From JBGSPQ01 sp964346765 (GTDB taxonomy: Bacteria; Patescibacteriota; Gracilibacteria; UBA1369), in the NCBI GenBank assembly GCA_964346765.1, contig CAYFWB010000002.1, forward strand, positions 124,001 to 188,000: a stretch of 64,000 nucleotides of DNA, written 5' to 3'. Below the pieces are notes generated by a model. It worked only from the letters and a program-made list of their open reading frames with translations. It did not search any database and was not told the DNA's origin. Shown here in pieces: positions 35,643-44,144 of the stretch. Numbering within the stretch: position 1 is the first letter of the stretch; each line of letters opens with the position of its first letter. A program made the position numbers and the translations under genes.

Positions 35643-35972
35643 TTAAGACTCATCCAGAAGAATACTTACCAGTTTGTCTCTGATTCGCCTGTATTTACGT
35701 TCTTCAACATCATCAGGATCGTCTTCGGTAAGTGATTTGTTAAGAGCCCATTCTTTGTGTTTTTTTGGTTCGTTAACTATTTTTATTTCTATGCCCGTAA
35801 CCGCTCTGATTCTGTCGCCAAATTCGGGGTATTGAATTGTGGATTTTTCTCCGTTGCTATTAATTATACGAAATTCCACTCGATTATTTTGTTGCTCAGG
35901 AGTAATACGACCGGGCTCTTTTAGTTCTTCAATCGCGCCTTCGGCAGGCGCGCCGCTACTTGTTGGATTCAT
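35643..35972 (-). CDS. Hypothetical small acidic protein
   Basis: 109-residue soluble protein with a Pro/Glu-rich start, a short beta-rich centre ('NRVEFRIINSNGEKSTIQYPEFGDRI') and a charged helical end ('DDVEERKYRRIRDKLVSILLDES'). No family is recognised. It is convergent with purM (11 bases apart) and divergent from the next small gene. The frame is clean and not antisense to a better gene, so it is kept. Confidence 0.55.
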   Translation of the reverse strand: MNPTSSGAPAEGAIEELKEPGRITPEQQNNRVEFRIINSNGEKSTIQYPEFGDRIRAVTGIEIKIVNEPKKHKEWALNKSLTEDDPDDVEERKYRRIRDKLVSILLDES

Positions 35973-36055
35973 AATTTCAGATATTGTCTTGTTAATTATA
36001 TAAAATACATAAGATATGTCAAATCATGAAATTAAGTACACGAATCCGATTAGAG

Positions 36056-36083
36056 TTGACTTTTGCCCTTTTGCTTGTATATT
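36056..36083 (+). promoter_or_regulatory. Promoter of the 101-aa hypothetical gene
   Basis: TTGACT (36056-36061), 16 bases, TATATT (36078-36083), 27 bases before the ATG. Confidence 0.6.
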
Positions 36084-36110
36084 GCCGTCCAAGTCTTAAC
36101 CAATGTACTT

Positions 36111-36416
36111 ATGACAGATGAAATCCACCCGGAAAGGACTGAAGAGTTTAAAGATGTTGCAGACAAATGGGCGACTGAAGGGTGTCTGCCCGCGGGAACT
36201 GATCATGAAGCGGATCTGGACTATTTAAGGAGAATGATAAGTAAAGCACCAGTGGAGAAAAAATCCAAAATGGTTGATATGGTGGCGGCAAGGGCTCTAC
36301 TCGCGAGAGAAAAAAAATATATAACTGACGATATTTGCAGAAGGGTATTTGAGATACTTGAAGTCGCCGATGATGAAAACAATAAAGAAAGACTGCTTTC
36401 TCTGATCCAATTTTAA
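36111..36416 (+). CDS. Hypothetical small helical protein
   Basis: 101-residue soluble, acidic, mostly helical protein ('MTDEIHPERTEEFKDVADKWATE'). The frame stays open 16 codons further back, but a good promoter lies there, so the ATG at 36111 is preferred. No family is recognised. A terminator-like hairpin follows, so it is probably a single-gene unit upstream of dprA. Confidence 0.6.
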   Translation: MTDEIHPERTEEFKDVADKWATEGCLPAGTDHEADLDYLRRMISKAPVEKKSKMVDMVAARALLAREKKYITDDICRRVFEILEVADDENNKERLLSLIQF

Positions 36417-36439
36417 AAAAATTTTAACTTTTGTTAATG

Positions 36440-36467
36440 AGCTTCCCGTATTATTGGGGGGCTTTTT
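36440..36467 (+). terminator. Intrinsic terminator-like hairpin
   Basis: AGCTTCCC / GGGGGGCT stem (two G-U pairs) with an 8-base loop, then TTTTT. It lies between the 101-aa gene and dprA. Confidence 0.7.
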
Positions 36468-36478
36468 AAAAAATATTT

Positions 36479-37348
36479 ATGTATAAAATCAATAAATTCG
36501 GTACGAACTATCCGGTATTATTAAAACAGATATTTGATCCGCCAAATAATCTTTATATTAACGGGCTATTGAACACTTTGAATCCCTACGGAAAGGCAAA
36601 AACCAAGTATGTCGCGATTGTGGGGACGCGCATGCCTTCCGACTATGGGAGGAAGATGGCATATGAGATAGCGAGGCGCGTTACAGAGTGCGGCGGCGTT
36701 GTGGTTAGCGGGCTGGCTTTTGGTATTGACGCGGTTTGTCATCAGGCGGCGGTTGATATGAATAAACCCACTGTGGCGGTTATCGCTTCCGGTATCAATA
36801 AAATTACTCCCACCAGCCACAGGAGGCTGGCAGATGATATTATTAAATGCGGTGGATGTATTATTTCTGAAAGCAAAGACTCCGATCCTTCTTTTAAATA
36901 CAGATATCTGAAAAGAAACAGAATCATTTCCGGGATGTGTGACGCGACTATTGTAATTGAAGCTAAAGAACGCTCCGGCGCTTTAATTACCGCCAGGCAC
37001 GCGCTGGATCAAAACCGTGATGTTTTCGCGTTAATGGGTGACATTAACAGACCTCAAGCAAAGGGTTGTTTGAAAGCGGCCAGGAACTGTCTGGCTCAAC
37101 CTATTTTTGAGATAGATTATTTGATGGAGGAACTGGGTTTTGATTCTAAAAAATCAACTGTATCGAATCTTAATTTTACTGAATTGGAGATCTTGAAATT
37201 GATCACAAATAAACAAATGAATACAGACCAAGTTATAGAAATAAGCGGGCTTAATCCGGCGGAAGTGAATTCGGCTCTGTCTCAACTTGAAATACAGTCT
37301 TTGATTAAACGTGATCTTAATGGGAATTTTTGTATTAATTCCTCTTAA
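36479..37348 (+). CDS. dprA: DNA processing protein DprA
   Basis: 289-residue protein that protects incoming single-stranded DNA and loads RecA during transformation. The Rossmann-like core has 'AIVGTRMPSDYGRKMAYEIA', 'GGVVVSGLAFGIDAVCHQAAVD', 'AVIASGINKITPTSHRRLAD', 'RYLKRNRIISGMCDATIVIEA', 'SGALITARHALDQNRDVFA' and the closing 'KGCLKAA'. A winged-helix domain lies at about 222-285 ('ELEILKLITNKQMNTDQVIEISGL'). It lacks the N-terminal SAM domain. Its stop codon overlaps the stop codon of the convergent pilB-like gene in a shared TTAA. Confidence 0.95.
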   Translation: MYKINKFGTNYPVLLKQIFDPPNNLYINGLLNTLNPYGKAKTKYVAIVGTRMPSDYGRKMAYEIARRVTECGGVVVSGLAFGIDAVCHQAAVDMNKPTVAVIASGINKITPTSHRRLADDIIKCGGCIISESKDSDPSFKYRYLKRNRIISGMCDATIVIEAKERSGALITARHALDQNRDVFALMGDINRPQAKGCLKAARNCLAQPIFEIDYLMEELGFDSKKSTVSNLNFTELEILKLITNKQMNTDQVIEISGLNPAEVNSALSQLEIQSLIKRDLNGNFCINSS

Positions 37349-39219
37349 ATTGACATGGTTGTTACTCTTCTGACTTCTGTGAGGCTGGTTTGTCCCTGTA
37401 TAACTTTTAAAATGCCGTCTTCATACATGGTAAGCATTCCTTTTCTTCTGGCGGCTTCCATGATCTTGATTGAAGATGATTTTTCTAAAATGAGTCTTTT
37501 TATTTCATTGTCCACATCCAAAACTTCCACAAGGGCAACTCTGCCCTTATAACCCGTACCACTGCAGATTTCGCATCCTTCAGAAAGGGGCAGTTTTTCT
37601 GGTATTTCAAGCTTTAATGAGGGTTGTACTTTCTTAATGATTTCCAAAACTCTGCGCAGTTCTTCTTTTTTTGATTCCGATATGGTCTTTAAGGACGTGC
37701 ATTTTGGGCAAAATTTTCTGGCCAGGCGTTGGGCAATTACAGTATCCAAGGCCGGTGCCACCATAAAGGGCGGCATACCTATATTAATAAGCCTGGGGAT
37801 TGCTTCAATGGCGCTGTTGGTATGAAGGGTACTTAACATTATATGACCCGTCAGCGCGGCCTGAGCAGCGGTTTCCGCGGTCTCAATATCACGGATTTCC
37901 CCGATCATTACGACGTCCGGATCCTGCCTTAAAATAGCGCGCAAACCATTGGCGAAATCATAACCTCTTTTTTCGTTTACGGGGCTTTGGGAAATTCCTT
38001 CCATATGATATTCAATCGGATCTTCAAGAGTAATAATTTTGAGTTCCGGTTTATTCAGTTTTTCAAGAAAAGTGTAGAGAGTGGTTGTTTTACCCGACCC
38101 GGTGGGTCCTGTTATTAGAATCATTCCGTTTTTTATTTTCATAGTGCTCTTGACGTGATCAAGCGCACTACCCCAGAATCCCATTTCTTCAAATTCGGTA
38201 ATGTGTCTGGCGCTATCCAATAGTCTGCAGACAAATGTTTCGCCATATTCAGTCGGCAGTACGGAGACACGTACATCGATTTTTCTTTGATTAACCAAAA
38301 AACTATAACGCCCATCCTGAGGCTCATTTGTAATGTTAAGCTTCATTTTGCACTGATACTTGATCTGATTGGCGATATTTAAAAAGACGCTTTTATCGAT
38401 TTTAAATATTTCGTGTAACAGTCCGTCTATCCTGTATCGCACTCTGACTTGATTTTCTTCCGGTTCATAGTGGACATCGGAAGCGCCGGTTTTATAGGCC
38501 CCCGCGTTAAGAAGATAATTGGCTTCTTCCGAAGTAACGGTGTTTATTTTTTGGGCGATATCTTTAAGATTTTTTATCTCCTGTTCAAACGCCTTGATCT
38601 TTTCTTCACGGATTGTTGTGTCTATTTCTTTTTTAACTTTGTATTGTTCGGTTTCGTATAGTTTCATGGCCTCCAAAAGACCGTCCGCGGTTGCCAGGTT
38701 AATATTGATTGCGTATCCGGCGTTTTTTAAATCATCAATAATCTTTTGTGTTTGAAGGTTATTTGGATCAGCGACGGCAACTCTAAGTTTTTGCCCCAGT
38801 CTGAAAAATGGCAAAATTAATGCGGTTTTGGCCGTTTCCGGGGGAATTAACTTAAGCAGGTCGGGGTTAATCGGTGTTACCGCGATGTTTATGTAAGAAA
38901 TTCCAAGTTCGCGAGCCTTTCGCGCCGCTTCTTTTTCTTTAAATACCCTGTTAATTTTTTCAAGATGACTGTCGGTTTGCTGGCTTTGAACCGATTGATC
39001 AAGGGGAGCGGCCGTTTCCGCGGGCGCGGATTGCTGTTGATTTGGGGCCGGAGTCGACACCTGTTGTTGCTGTATTACAGGCTGTTTTTGCGCTACAGGT
39101 TGTTCTGCGGGGTCAATTGCTTTCTGAGGATTAGAACTTGGTTGTTGAGCTGGCGCGTTGTCTTGCCCATCGCTTGCCTGAGTGGTCTGATTTTGTGACT
39201 GACCGTTTTCGTTGTTCAT
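37345..39219 (-). CDS. pilB: PilB/GspE-type assembly ATPase
   Basis: 624-residue hexameric ATPase that drives type IV pilus extension. Residues 1-85 are Gln/Pro/Ser-rich and probably disordered. A MshEN/T2SSE N-domain lies at about 100-190. The ATPase core has Walker A GPTGSGKTT (371-379), the Asp box 'IITLEDPIEYH', Walker B 'QDPDVVMIGEIRDIETAETAAQAALTGH', and a zinc site made of CPKC and CEIC ('CEICSGTGYKGR'). Pilin, PilC and PilT genes are not in the window. In these lineages the pilus is thought to serve attachment and DNA uptake. An extended -10 (TG-C-TAAAAT) lies at 39242-39249. Confidence 0.95.
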   Translation of the reverse strand: MNNENGQSQNQTTQASDGQDNAPAQQPSSNPQKAIDPAEQPVAQKQPVIQQQQVSTPAPNQQQSAPAETAAPLDQSVQSQQTDSHLEKINRVFKEKEAARKARELGISYINIAVTPINPDLLKLIPPETAKTALILPFFRLGQKLRVAVADPNNLQTQKIIDDLKNAGYAININLATADGLLEAMKLYETEQYKVKKEIDTTIREEKIKAFEQEIKNLKDIAQKINTVTSEEANYLLNAGAYKTGASDVHYEPEENQVRVRYRIDGLLHEIFKIDKSVFLNIANQIKYQCKMKLNITNEPQDGRYSFLVNQRKIDVRVSVLPTEYGETFVCRLLDSARHITEFEEMGFWGSALDHVKSTMKIKNGMILITGPTGSGKTTTLYTFLEKLNKPELKIITLEDPIEYHMEGISQSPVNEKRGYDFANGLRAILRQDPDVVMIGEIRDIETAETAAQAALTGHIMLSTLHTNSAIEAIPRLINIGMPPFMVAPALDTVIAQRLARKFCPKCTSLKTISESKKEELRRVLEIIKKVQPSLKLEIPEKLPLSEGCEICSGTGYKGRVALVEVLDVDNEIKRLILEKSSSIKIMEAARRKGMLTMYEDGILKVIQGQTSLTEVRRVTTMSI

Positions 39220-39274
39220 TTGACTATAAAAATATCTTTCAATTTTAGCATATATTAGTCCTTTTTGAAATCAT

Positions 39275-39309
39275 ATAAAAATAGCCGCCAATATGGCGGC
39301 TGTTTTTAT
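39275..39309 (-). terminator. Intrinsic terminator of nusA
   Basis: AGCCGCCA - ATA - TGGCGGCT hairpin (39283-39301) with a T-rich tail on the minus strand, directly after nusA. Confidence 0.8.
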
Positions 39310-39323
39310 ATACATAAATGCGC

Positions 39324-40562
39324 TTAGCCTTCTTTAACGGCCTTTTCAATAGCTTTGGCCTCTTCTTCCGTAATGCCCTCAATACTGGCGAGATCTTTAG
39401 CTGTTAAACCTTTAAGCTGTTCAACCTGAGTAAGGTTGGCGACAGTTAATTTTTCTATCAGTGCCGGCTCAAGAGCGGTAAGTTCTTCAATTTTATCAAC
39501 TTGTTCTTTTACTTCAGTGGTTTCCTTTAATTCACCAACATCCATAACATCCAATTCGTATTGGGTCAGTTTTGAAGCCAGCCTTACATTCTGACCTTCT
39601 TTTCCAATAGCCAAAGGTCTCTGGTCCGGCTGTACAAATATTTTCGCTCTCTTTCCTTCTTCATCCATATCAATATGCGTTACCTTGGCCGGTGCCAGGG
39701 CGGTTCTGATGAAATCTTCAACATTTTCGCTCCATTGAATAATATCTATTCTTTCGCCGTTCAATTCGTCCATTACATTACTTACCCTAACTCCTTTTTG
39801 TCCGACACATGAACCGATTGGATCGATTTTTGGATCTGATGAATATACAGCAACCTTGGAACGAACACCCGGCTCTCTGGAAATTCCTTTGATTTCAACC
39901 TGACCGGCTTTAATTTCGGGTATCTCAAGCTCCATCAGCTTCCTTACAAGATTTTCATGTGTCCTGGAAATCTGCAATTGGGGGCCTTTTGTGGTTTTTA
40001 CCACTTTGTCCAGATATAGCTTTAATCTTTGCCCTCCGTAATATCTTTCTTTAGGAATCTGCTGATCTTTGGTCAAGATTGTGGTTATCTTATTATCTAA
40101 ATTTACATAAACATTATTGCCTTCAACCCTGTGAACAAGCGCGTTGATAAGTTCGTTTTCGCGATCTTTGAATGTGTCGTACATTATTTCTCTTTCAGCT
40201 TCCTGAATTCTTTGGATGATCACCTGTTTTGCGGATTGAGCCGCAATTCTTCCGTACTCCAAAGGAGTAACATCAATTTTGATTACATCGCCCACTTTGG
40301 GAGTCTTTTTATATTTTTTTGCTTCTGAAACAGTCATTTCGGTTTCCGGATTCTCCACTTTTTTAACAACATCTTTGATTAAAAAAACTGTTGTCTGTTC
40401 ATTTTTTTCTCCCATTTCCACTTCTACATTTTGTTCGCGGTTTCCGTAGTCTTTTCTGTACGCAGCTCTAAGGGCGGCTTTTATTGTCTCCATGATTTTA
40501 TCCTTCGGAATACCCTTTTCATCGCAAAGTTGATTAATGGCGGCAAAAAACTGTGATTGCAT
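39324..40562 (-). CDS. nusA: Transcription termination/antitermination protein NusA
   Basis: 412-residue RNA-polymerase-binding factor. The N-terminal domain covers about 1-125 ('FFAAINQLCDEKGIPKDKIMETIKAALRAAYRKDYG'). The S1 domain lies at about 135-200 ('RVEGNNVYVNLDNK'). Two KH domains follow with 'DPIGSCVGQKGVRVSNVMDELNGERIDIIQW' and 'GKEGQNVRLASKLTQYELDV'. The tail (about 355-412) is a helix-hairpin-helix-like segment 'LTAKDLASIEGITEEEAKAIEKA', shorter than the two acidic repeats of E. coli. infB and rimP are not adjacent, unlike in many bacteria. Confidence 0.96.
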   Translation of the reverse strand: MQSQFFAAINQLCDEKGIPKDKIMETIKAALRAAYRKDYGNREQNVEVEMGEKNEQTTVFLIKDVVKKVENPETEMTVSEAKKYKKTPKVGDVIKIDVTPLEYGRIAAQSAKQVIIQRIQEAEREIMYDTFKDRENELINALVHRVEGNNVYVNLDNKITTILTKDQQIPKERYYGGQRLKLYLDKVVKTTKGPQLQISRTHENLVRKLMELEIPEIKAGQVEIKGISREPGVRSKVAVYSSDPKIDPIGSCVGQKGVRVSNVMDELNGERIDIIQWSENVEDFIRTALAPAKVTHIDMDEEGKRAKIFVQPDQRPLAIGKEGQNVRLASKLTQYELDVMDVGELKETTEVKEQVDKIEELTALEPALIEKLTVANLTQVEQLKGLTAKDLASIEGITEEEAKAIEKAVKEG

Positions 40563-40580
40563 GTGAATTGATTGAATTTA

Positions 40581-40612
40581 TAAAAAAGCCAGGATTCTTA
40601 ATAGAAATCCTG
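40581..40612 (-). terminator. Intrinsic terminator of recA-recX
   Basis: On the minus strand, CAGGATT...AATCCTG stem (40590-40612), then GCTTTTTTA. It separates recX from nusA. Confidence 0.75.
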
Positions 40613-40638
40613 TACTACTGTGATCTTACTTTGATTTC

Positions 40639-41106
40639 TTATTTTTGTAAAGGTTCAAAATGATTTTTAACCGTCTCAATGATGACTCCGGGTGTAAAAC
40701 CTCTTGATGCTAAAAAGCGCTGGATTTTTTCTTTTTGTTGTTGTGGTGTTCCCGTTTTTATAGCTTTTATTTTCTTTCGGAATGCAAGCACGGCTTGTTC
40801 TTTTTCGTTAATCCTTATATTTGACAGCTCTTCTTCAACTTCATCTTTACCAATACCCTTTTGAATGAGTTTTTGCCTGATCAATCTTTTGCTCTGTGGT
40901 TTAAATCTTAATCGGTCACCGGTAAAAAGATTTATATATTCTTTATCATTTAAATAATTGAGATTTTTAAGGCGCTTTACGGTATTAATTATTTCTTCTT
41001 CAGGATGCCCCTTAAGTCGCAACTTGTTAATTAGTTCCGCCGAATGGTAGCGCCTGCGTGAAAGCAGGCGCACCGCGGCATTAAATGTGGAATTTTTTTT
41101 TGTCAT
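40639..41106 (-). CDS. recX: Regulatory protein RecX
   Basis: 155-residue helical protein that binds RecA filaments and limits their activity. The three-helix repeats show 'AVRLLSRRRYHSAELINKLRLKG', 'LKNLNYLNDKEYINLFTGDRL' and 'RQKLIQKGIGKDEVEEEL', the family hallmarks. Its ATG overlaps the TAA of recA by one base (TAATG), which indicates translational coupling. Normal length for the family. Confidence 0.93.
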   Translation of the reverse strand: MTKKNSTFNAAVRLLSRRRYHSAELINKLRLKGHPEEEIINTVKRLKNLNYLNDKEYINLFTGDRLRFKPQSKRLIRQKLIQKGIGKDEVEEELSNIRINEKEQAVLAFRKKIKAIKTGTPQQQKEKIQRFLASRGFTPGVIIETVKNHFEPLQK

Positions 41107-42200
41107 TAGACATCTTTAGAAGCCGATGCTCTCTTTGTGGTTTTTGCGGGAGCAGGAGAAGCAGAAACTGCCGTTTTATCGCCGGCACTTTCTTCTTTCA
41201 TCTTATAAATGAATTCTTGTAGCTCTTTTTCTATAGATTGCGCTACTTTTTCGTTATTTTTCAGAAAATGCTTTACATTTTCACGTCCCTGACCGAGTTT
41301 GACATCCTGGTAGTTATAGAATGCTCCATTTTTTCTGGTGATTTCATATTTGGTAGCAAGATCAATCACATCTCCAACGCGTGAAATACCCGTGTTGTAC
41401 ATAATGTCAAATTCAGCCATTTTGAAAGGGGGCGCGACTTTATTTTTTACAACTTTAACTCTTACCCGATTTCCCTTAACTTCCTTACCCTCTCCGGTTC
41501 CTTCTTCAATTTTTCCGATATTGCGAATATCCATCCTTACGGAAGAATAAAATTTAAGAGCATTACCGCCAGGAGTAGTTTCGGGATTACCGAACATAAC
41601 ACCCAATTTCATTCGCAACTGGTTAATAAAAATAACAGTGGTACGTGTTTTGCTTATGGTGCTGGTAAGCTTTCGTAAGGCCTGACTCATAAGTCTTGCC
41701 TGCAAGCCCATGTGAGCGTCACCCATTTCACCTTCTATTTCCGCGCGCGGAGTCAATGCCGCCACAGAATCAACGACAATCACATCTATGGCGTTGGTTC
41801 TGACCAAACTTTCCGTAATTTCAAGAGCCTGTTCCCCGCTGTCCGGCTGTGATACCAAAATATTATCAATATCCACACCTATTTTTCTTGCGTAAACAGG
41901 GTCAAGCGCGTGTTCGGCGTCAATAAATGCAACTTGACCGCCTTTTTTCTGTGCTTCAGCCAATATGTGCAGTGTGAGAGTGGTCTTGCCGGAACTTTCC
42001 GGTCCGAAAATTTCAACCACGCGACCACGCGGAACCCCCCCTCCAAGAGCCATATCCAATGAAAGTGAACCGGTGGGGATGGTTTCGATGGCGATTTTTT
42101 GAGTTTTGCCCATTTTCATTATCGCGCCTTTACCAAAATTGCGTTCAATTTGGGCCAAAGCCAATTCGACCGCCTTCTGTTTTTCGCTTGTTGTACTCAT
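41106..42200 (-). CDS. recA: Recombinase RecA
   Basis: 364-residue strand-exchange protein for repair and transformation. Walker A GPESSGKTT lies at 66-74, 'VAFIDAEHALDPVYARKIGVD' and 'IDVIVVDSVAALTPRAEIEGEMGD' (Walker B) follow, then 'LMSQALRKLT', 'TTVIFINQLRMKLGVMFGNPETTPGGNALKFY' (L2). The C-terminal domain ends in a Lys/Ala tail. The frame is open 26 codons upstream, but the ATG at 42200 (MSTTSEKQK) is the normal family start. The promoter at 42250-42278 has a palindrome in the spacer. Confidence 0.98.
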   Translation of the reverse strand: MSTTSEKQKAVELALAQIERNFGKGAIMKMGKTQKIAIETIPTGSLSLDMALGGGVPRGRVVEIFGPESSGKTTLTLHILAEAQKKGGQVAFIDAEHALDPVYARKIGVDIDNILVSQPDSGEQALEITESLVRTNAIDVIVVDSVAALTPRAEIEGEMGDAHMGLQARLMSQALRKLTSTISKTRTTVIFINQLRMKLGVMFGNPETTPGGNALKFYSSVRMDIRNIGKIEEGTGEGKEVKGNRVRVKVVKNKVAPPFKMAEFDIMYNTGISRVGDVIDLATKYEITRKNGAFYNYQDVKLGQGRENVKHFLKNNEKVAQSIEKELQEFIYKMKEESAGDKTAVSASPAPAKTTKRASASKDV

Positions 42201-42249
42201 GTTTTTTATATTATGAAGTAATGAATAGTTAAATTTTGATCTTAAGACC

Positions 42250-42278
42250 ATCTTAGGTGAGCATATACTCACCGTCAA
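42250..42278 (-). promoter_or_regulatory. recA: recA promoter with palindromic operator candidate
   Basis: On the minus strand, TTGACG (42273-42278), 17 bases, TAAGAT (42250-42255). The spacer is filled by the inverted repeat GGTGAG-N6-CTCACC (42256-42273). This is where a LexA-like repressor would sit, but the sequence is neither the E. coli (CTGT-N8-ACAG) nor the Bacillus (GAAC-N4-GTTC) SOS box. Confidence 0.7.
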
Positions 42279-42406
42279 GGTTTTTTATTTTTTGTATATG
42301 TGCCTTATAACAAATTGAGATTAAAAAGAAATAAACACTATTTAAATTATTATTAAATTGTAGCAATTATCGATCTAACCAAAAAATGATCTTGATATTT
42401 CCTGTT

Positions 42407-42435
42407 TTGACAAATATGTGCTTGTGACTTATAAC
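42407..42435 (+). promoter_or_regulatory. Strong promoter of the 212-aa gene
   Basis: Perfect TTGACA (42407-42412), 17 bases, TATAAC (42430-42435). It fixes the start of the next gene at the ATG 42457 rather than the GTG at 42418, which lies inside the promoter. Confidence 0.8.
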
Positions 42436-42456
42436 GAAATCCAAAAAACTTTTAGA

Positions 42457-43095
42457 ATGTCCAAAAATATTAATATTCCACCCTGGCTAAGAGCCAAGAT
42501 GCTTGAAAATCGACCTGAAGATTTTGAAAAACCGACGAATAAAATTACGGTTGCCGTGGCGGCGGGCGCGATAGCGTCATATATCGGTCTGATGGCGCTG
42601 GAAGCATCCGACCCGGATAAAAATACTGTAAATAAGTCGGAAACTCCGGTAAAAGTACAGGATGAAGAACAAGATAATGTATCCACGGCTGCCGCAGAAG
42701 AGAAAAAGGTTTCAATTCGTAAGCTGACGAGCAAAAATTTACCTGAAATGAAAGAATATCTGGAGAATCTTTTTGAACACGCGACAACCGATGGTAATGC
42801 TTTTTCGGAGTTTTGTTCGGCCGTATCCGGTAGATTTAACAGTCATGCCATGATTTCGCCGCCATCTTATTCAACCACTAAATGTTTTGCGGATGCCGGT
42901 CTGGATTTATACAGAGAAAATGAGGACGCGGTTTTTCTTGAACTGGCAAATTATTATTATAGGCGATGTCTTTATTTGATAAACGGCCAATTTATGGGTC
43001 GATTCAGAAAACCGTCCGGGGGAAACGGCCAGATAAAAAAGAGACAAATAGATGTTTTTGAAGCTATGGATGAAATTTCCGAGATGACCAATTAA
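42457..43095 (+). CDS. Hypothetical membrane-anchored protein
   Basis: 212-residue protein. A short cytoplasmic start ('SKNINIPPWLRAKMLENRPEDFEKP') precedes one membrane helix at about 30-48 (ITVAVAAGAIASYIGLMAL). A charged linker follows (about 50-85), and then a helical domain with several Tyr and two or three Cys ('LELANYYYRRCLYLINGQF'). No family is recognised. The layout (short inside, one helix, helical outside domain) is like the larger 851-aa protein at 46004-48559, but I see no clear sequence match. Confidence 0.65.
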   Translation: MSKNINIPPWLRAKMLENRPEDFEKPTNKITVAVAAGAIASYIGLMALEASDPDKNTVNKSETPVKVQDEEQDNVSTAAAEEKKVSIRKLTSKNLPEMKEYLENLFEHATTDGNAFSEFCSAVSGRFNSHAMISPPSYSTTKCFADAGLDLYRENEDAVFLELANYYYRRCLYLINGQFMGRFRKPSGGNGQIKKRQIDVFEAMDEISEMTN

Positions 43096-43147
43096 GATAA
43101 GAGGACACTTTAAATAGGTGCCCTCTTAATTTAGAAATGGATTCGTC

Positions 43148-43258
43148 TTATTTTTTAATCACGCAGGTTTTCGCGAGCATGTCATGCAGACCTCTTTTGT
43201 TTTTAGTGAAGCCTATCATTAAATAACCGATACAAACTGTTATTGTACTGACATAGTG
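43148..43258 (-). pseudogene. C-terminal remnant of an RDD-family membrane protein
   Basis: Reading the minus strand up to a TAA at 43148-43150, 36 codons spell an RDD-protein end, including IGYLMIGFTKNKRGLHDMLAKT and CVIKK. The 'KRGLHDmlAkT-V-V' motif is the family's third conserved block. Upstream the frame has no start codon and meets a stop within about 15 more codons, so the first two membrane helices are gone. It is a decayed gene in what is otherwise an empty gap of 180 bases. Confidence 0.65.
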
Positions 43259-43328
43259 TGATTTTTTTTTATGTATGCTTTGTTTATTGAGTTATGATAG
43301 TATGGCTACCCGATTGATAAATAAAGGC

Positions 43329-44123
43329 ATGAAAATACTATTTATTGGTGACATATTCGCAAAGCCCGGACGACAGGCTGTTAAGAAGCTGTTGAAACCT
43401 CTTAAAGAGGAGTATAAAACTGACCTGGTGATTGCTAACGCAGAAAATATAAGACACGGGAAGGGCGTGGGAGAAGAGCAGCTTGATGAAATGATTGAAG
43501 CAGGTGTTGATTTTTTTACTTCGGGTAATCATGTTTTTAAGAATAGAGGGATTATTCCTTTTCTGGATGATCCTAAGCTTCGCATTATAAGGCCGGCAAA
43601 TTATCCGGAAGGGGTTCCGGGTAAAGGTTACAGGGTTATTCAAACTGCGCTGATGAAAAAAGTGCTGGTGGTGAATTTACTGGGTAGACTTTTTATCCGT
43701 GAAAACGCGGATTGTCCTTTTAGAACGATGGATAAAATTTTACGGGAAACAAGCCACGAGAATCCGGAAGCGATTTTTGTTGATTTTCACGCCGAAGCGA
43801 CTTCTGAAAAAATCGCGCTGGCGCAGTATCTGGATGGGCGCGTTTCGGCTGTGATAGGTACTCACACGCATGTTGCAACGGCCGATGAAAGGATACTGGC
43901 GGGCGGCACGGCTTTTCAGTCGGACGCGGGTTTTGTGGGGTCGCTTGATTCTATTATCGGTCTTGAAAAAAAACCGATTATTGATCAATTTTTGACTCAA
44001 TTACCGGTAAAGCATGAAATCGCGCGCGGTGAGATTATTTTAAATGCCACATTGATCGAAACGGAGAAGCCGAATAAAGCTTCTTCAATCGTTCGCGTGA
44101 AGCGCACTATCGACGAATATTAA
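43329..44123 (+). CDS. ymdB: YmdB-family metallophosphoesterase
   Basis: 264-residue cytoplasmic phosphodiesterase of the TIGR00282 type, shown in Bacillus to cut 2',3'-cyclic nucleotides. The metal ligands appear as 'FIGDIFAKPGRQAV' (Asp), 'VIANAENIRHGKGV' (Glu/Asn), 'FFTSGNHVFKN' (Asn-His), 'IFVDFHAEATSEK' (His) and 'VIGTHTHVATADE' (HTH). The frame is open 18 codons upstream, but the ATG at 43329 gives the normal family length. ctpA follows 21 bases later. Confidence 0.93.
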   Translation: MKILFIGDIFAKPGRQAVKKLLKPLKEEYKTDLVIANAENIRHGKGVGEEQLDEMIEAGVDFFTSGNHVFKNRGIIPFLDDPKLRIIRPANYPEGVPGKGYRVIQTALMKKVLVVNLLGRLFIRENADCPFRTMDKILRETSHENPEAIFVDFHAEATSEKIALAQYLDGRVSAVIGTHTHVATADERILAGGTAFQSDAGFVGSLDSIIGLEKKPIIDQFLTQLPVKHEIARGEIILNATLIETEKPNKASSIVRVKRTIDEY

Positions 44124-44144
44124 TTTTCATGTCATAATTATAAT

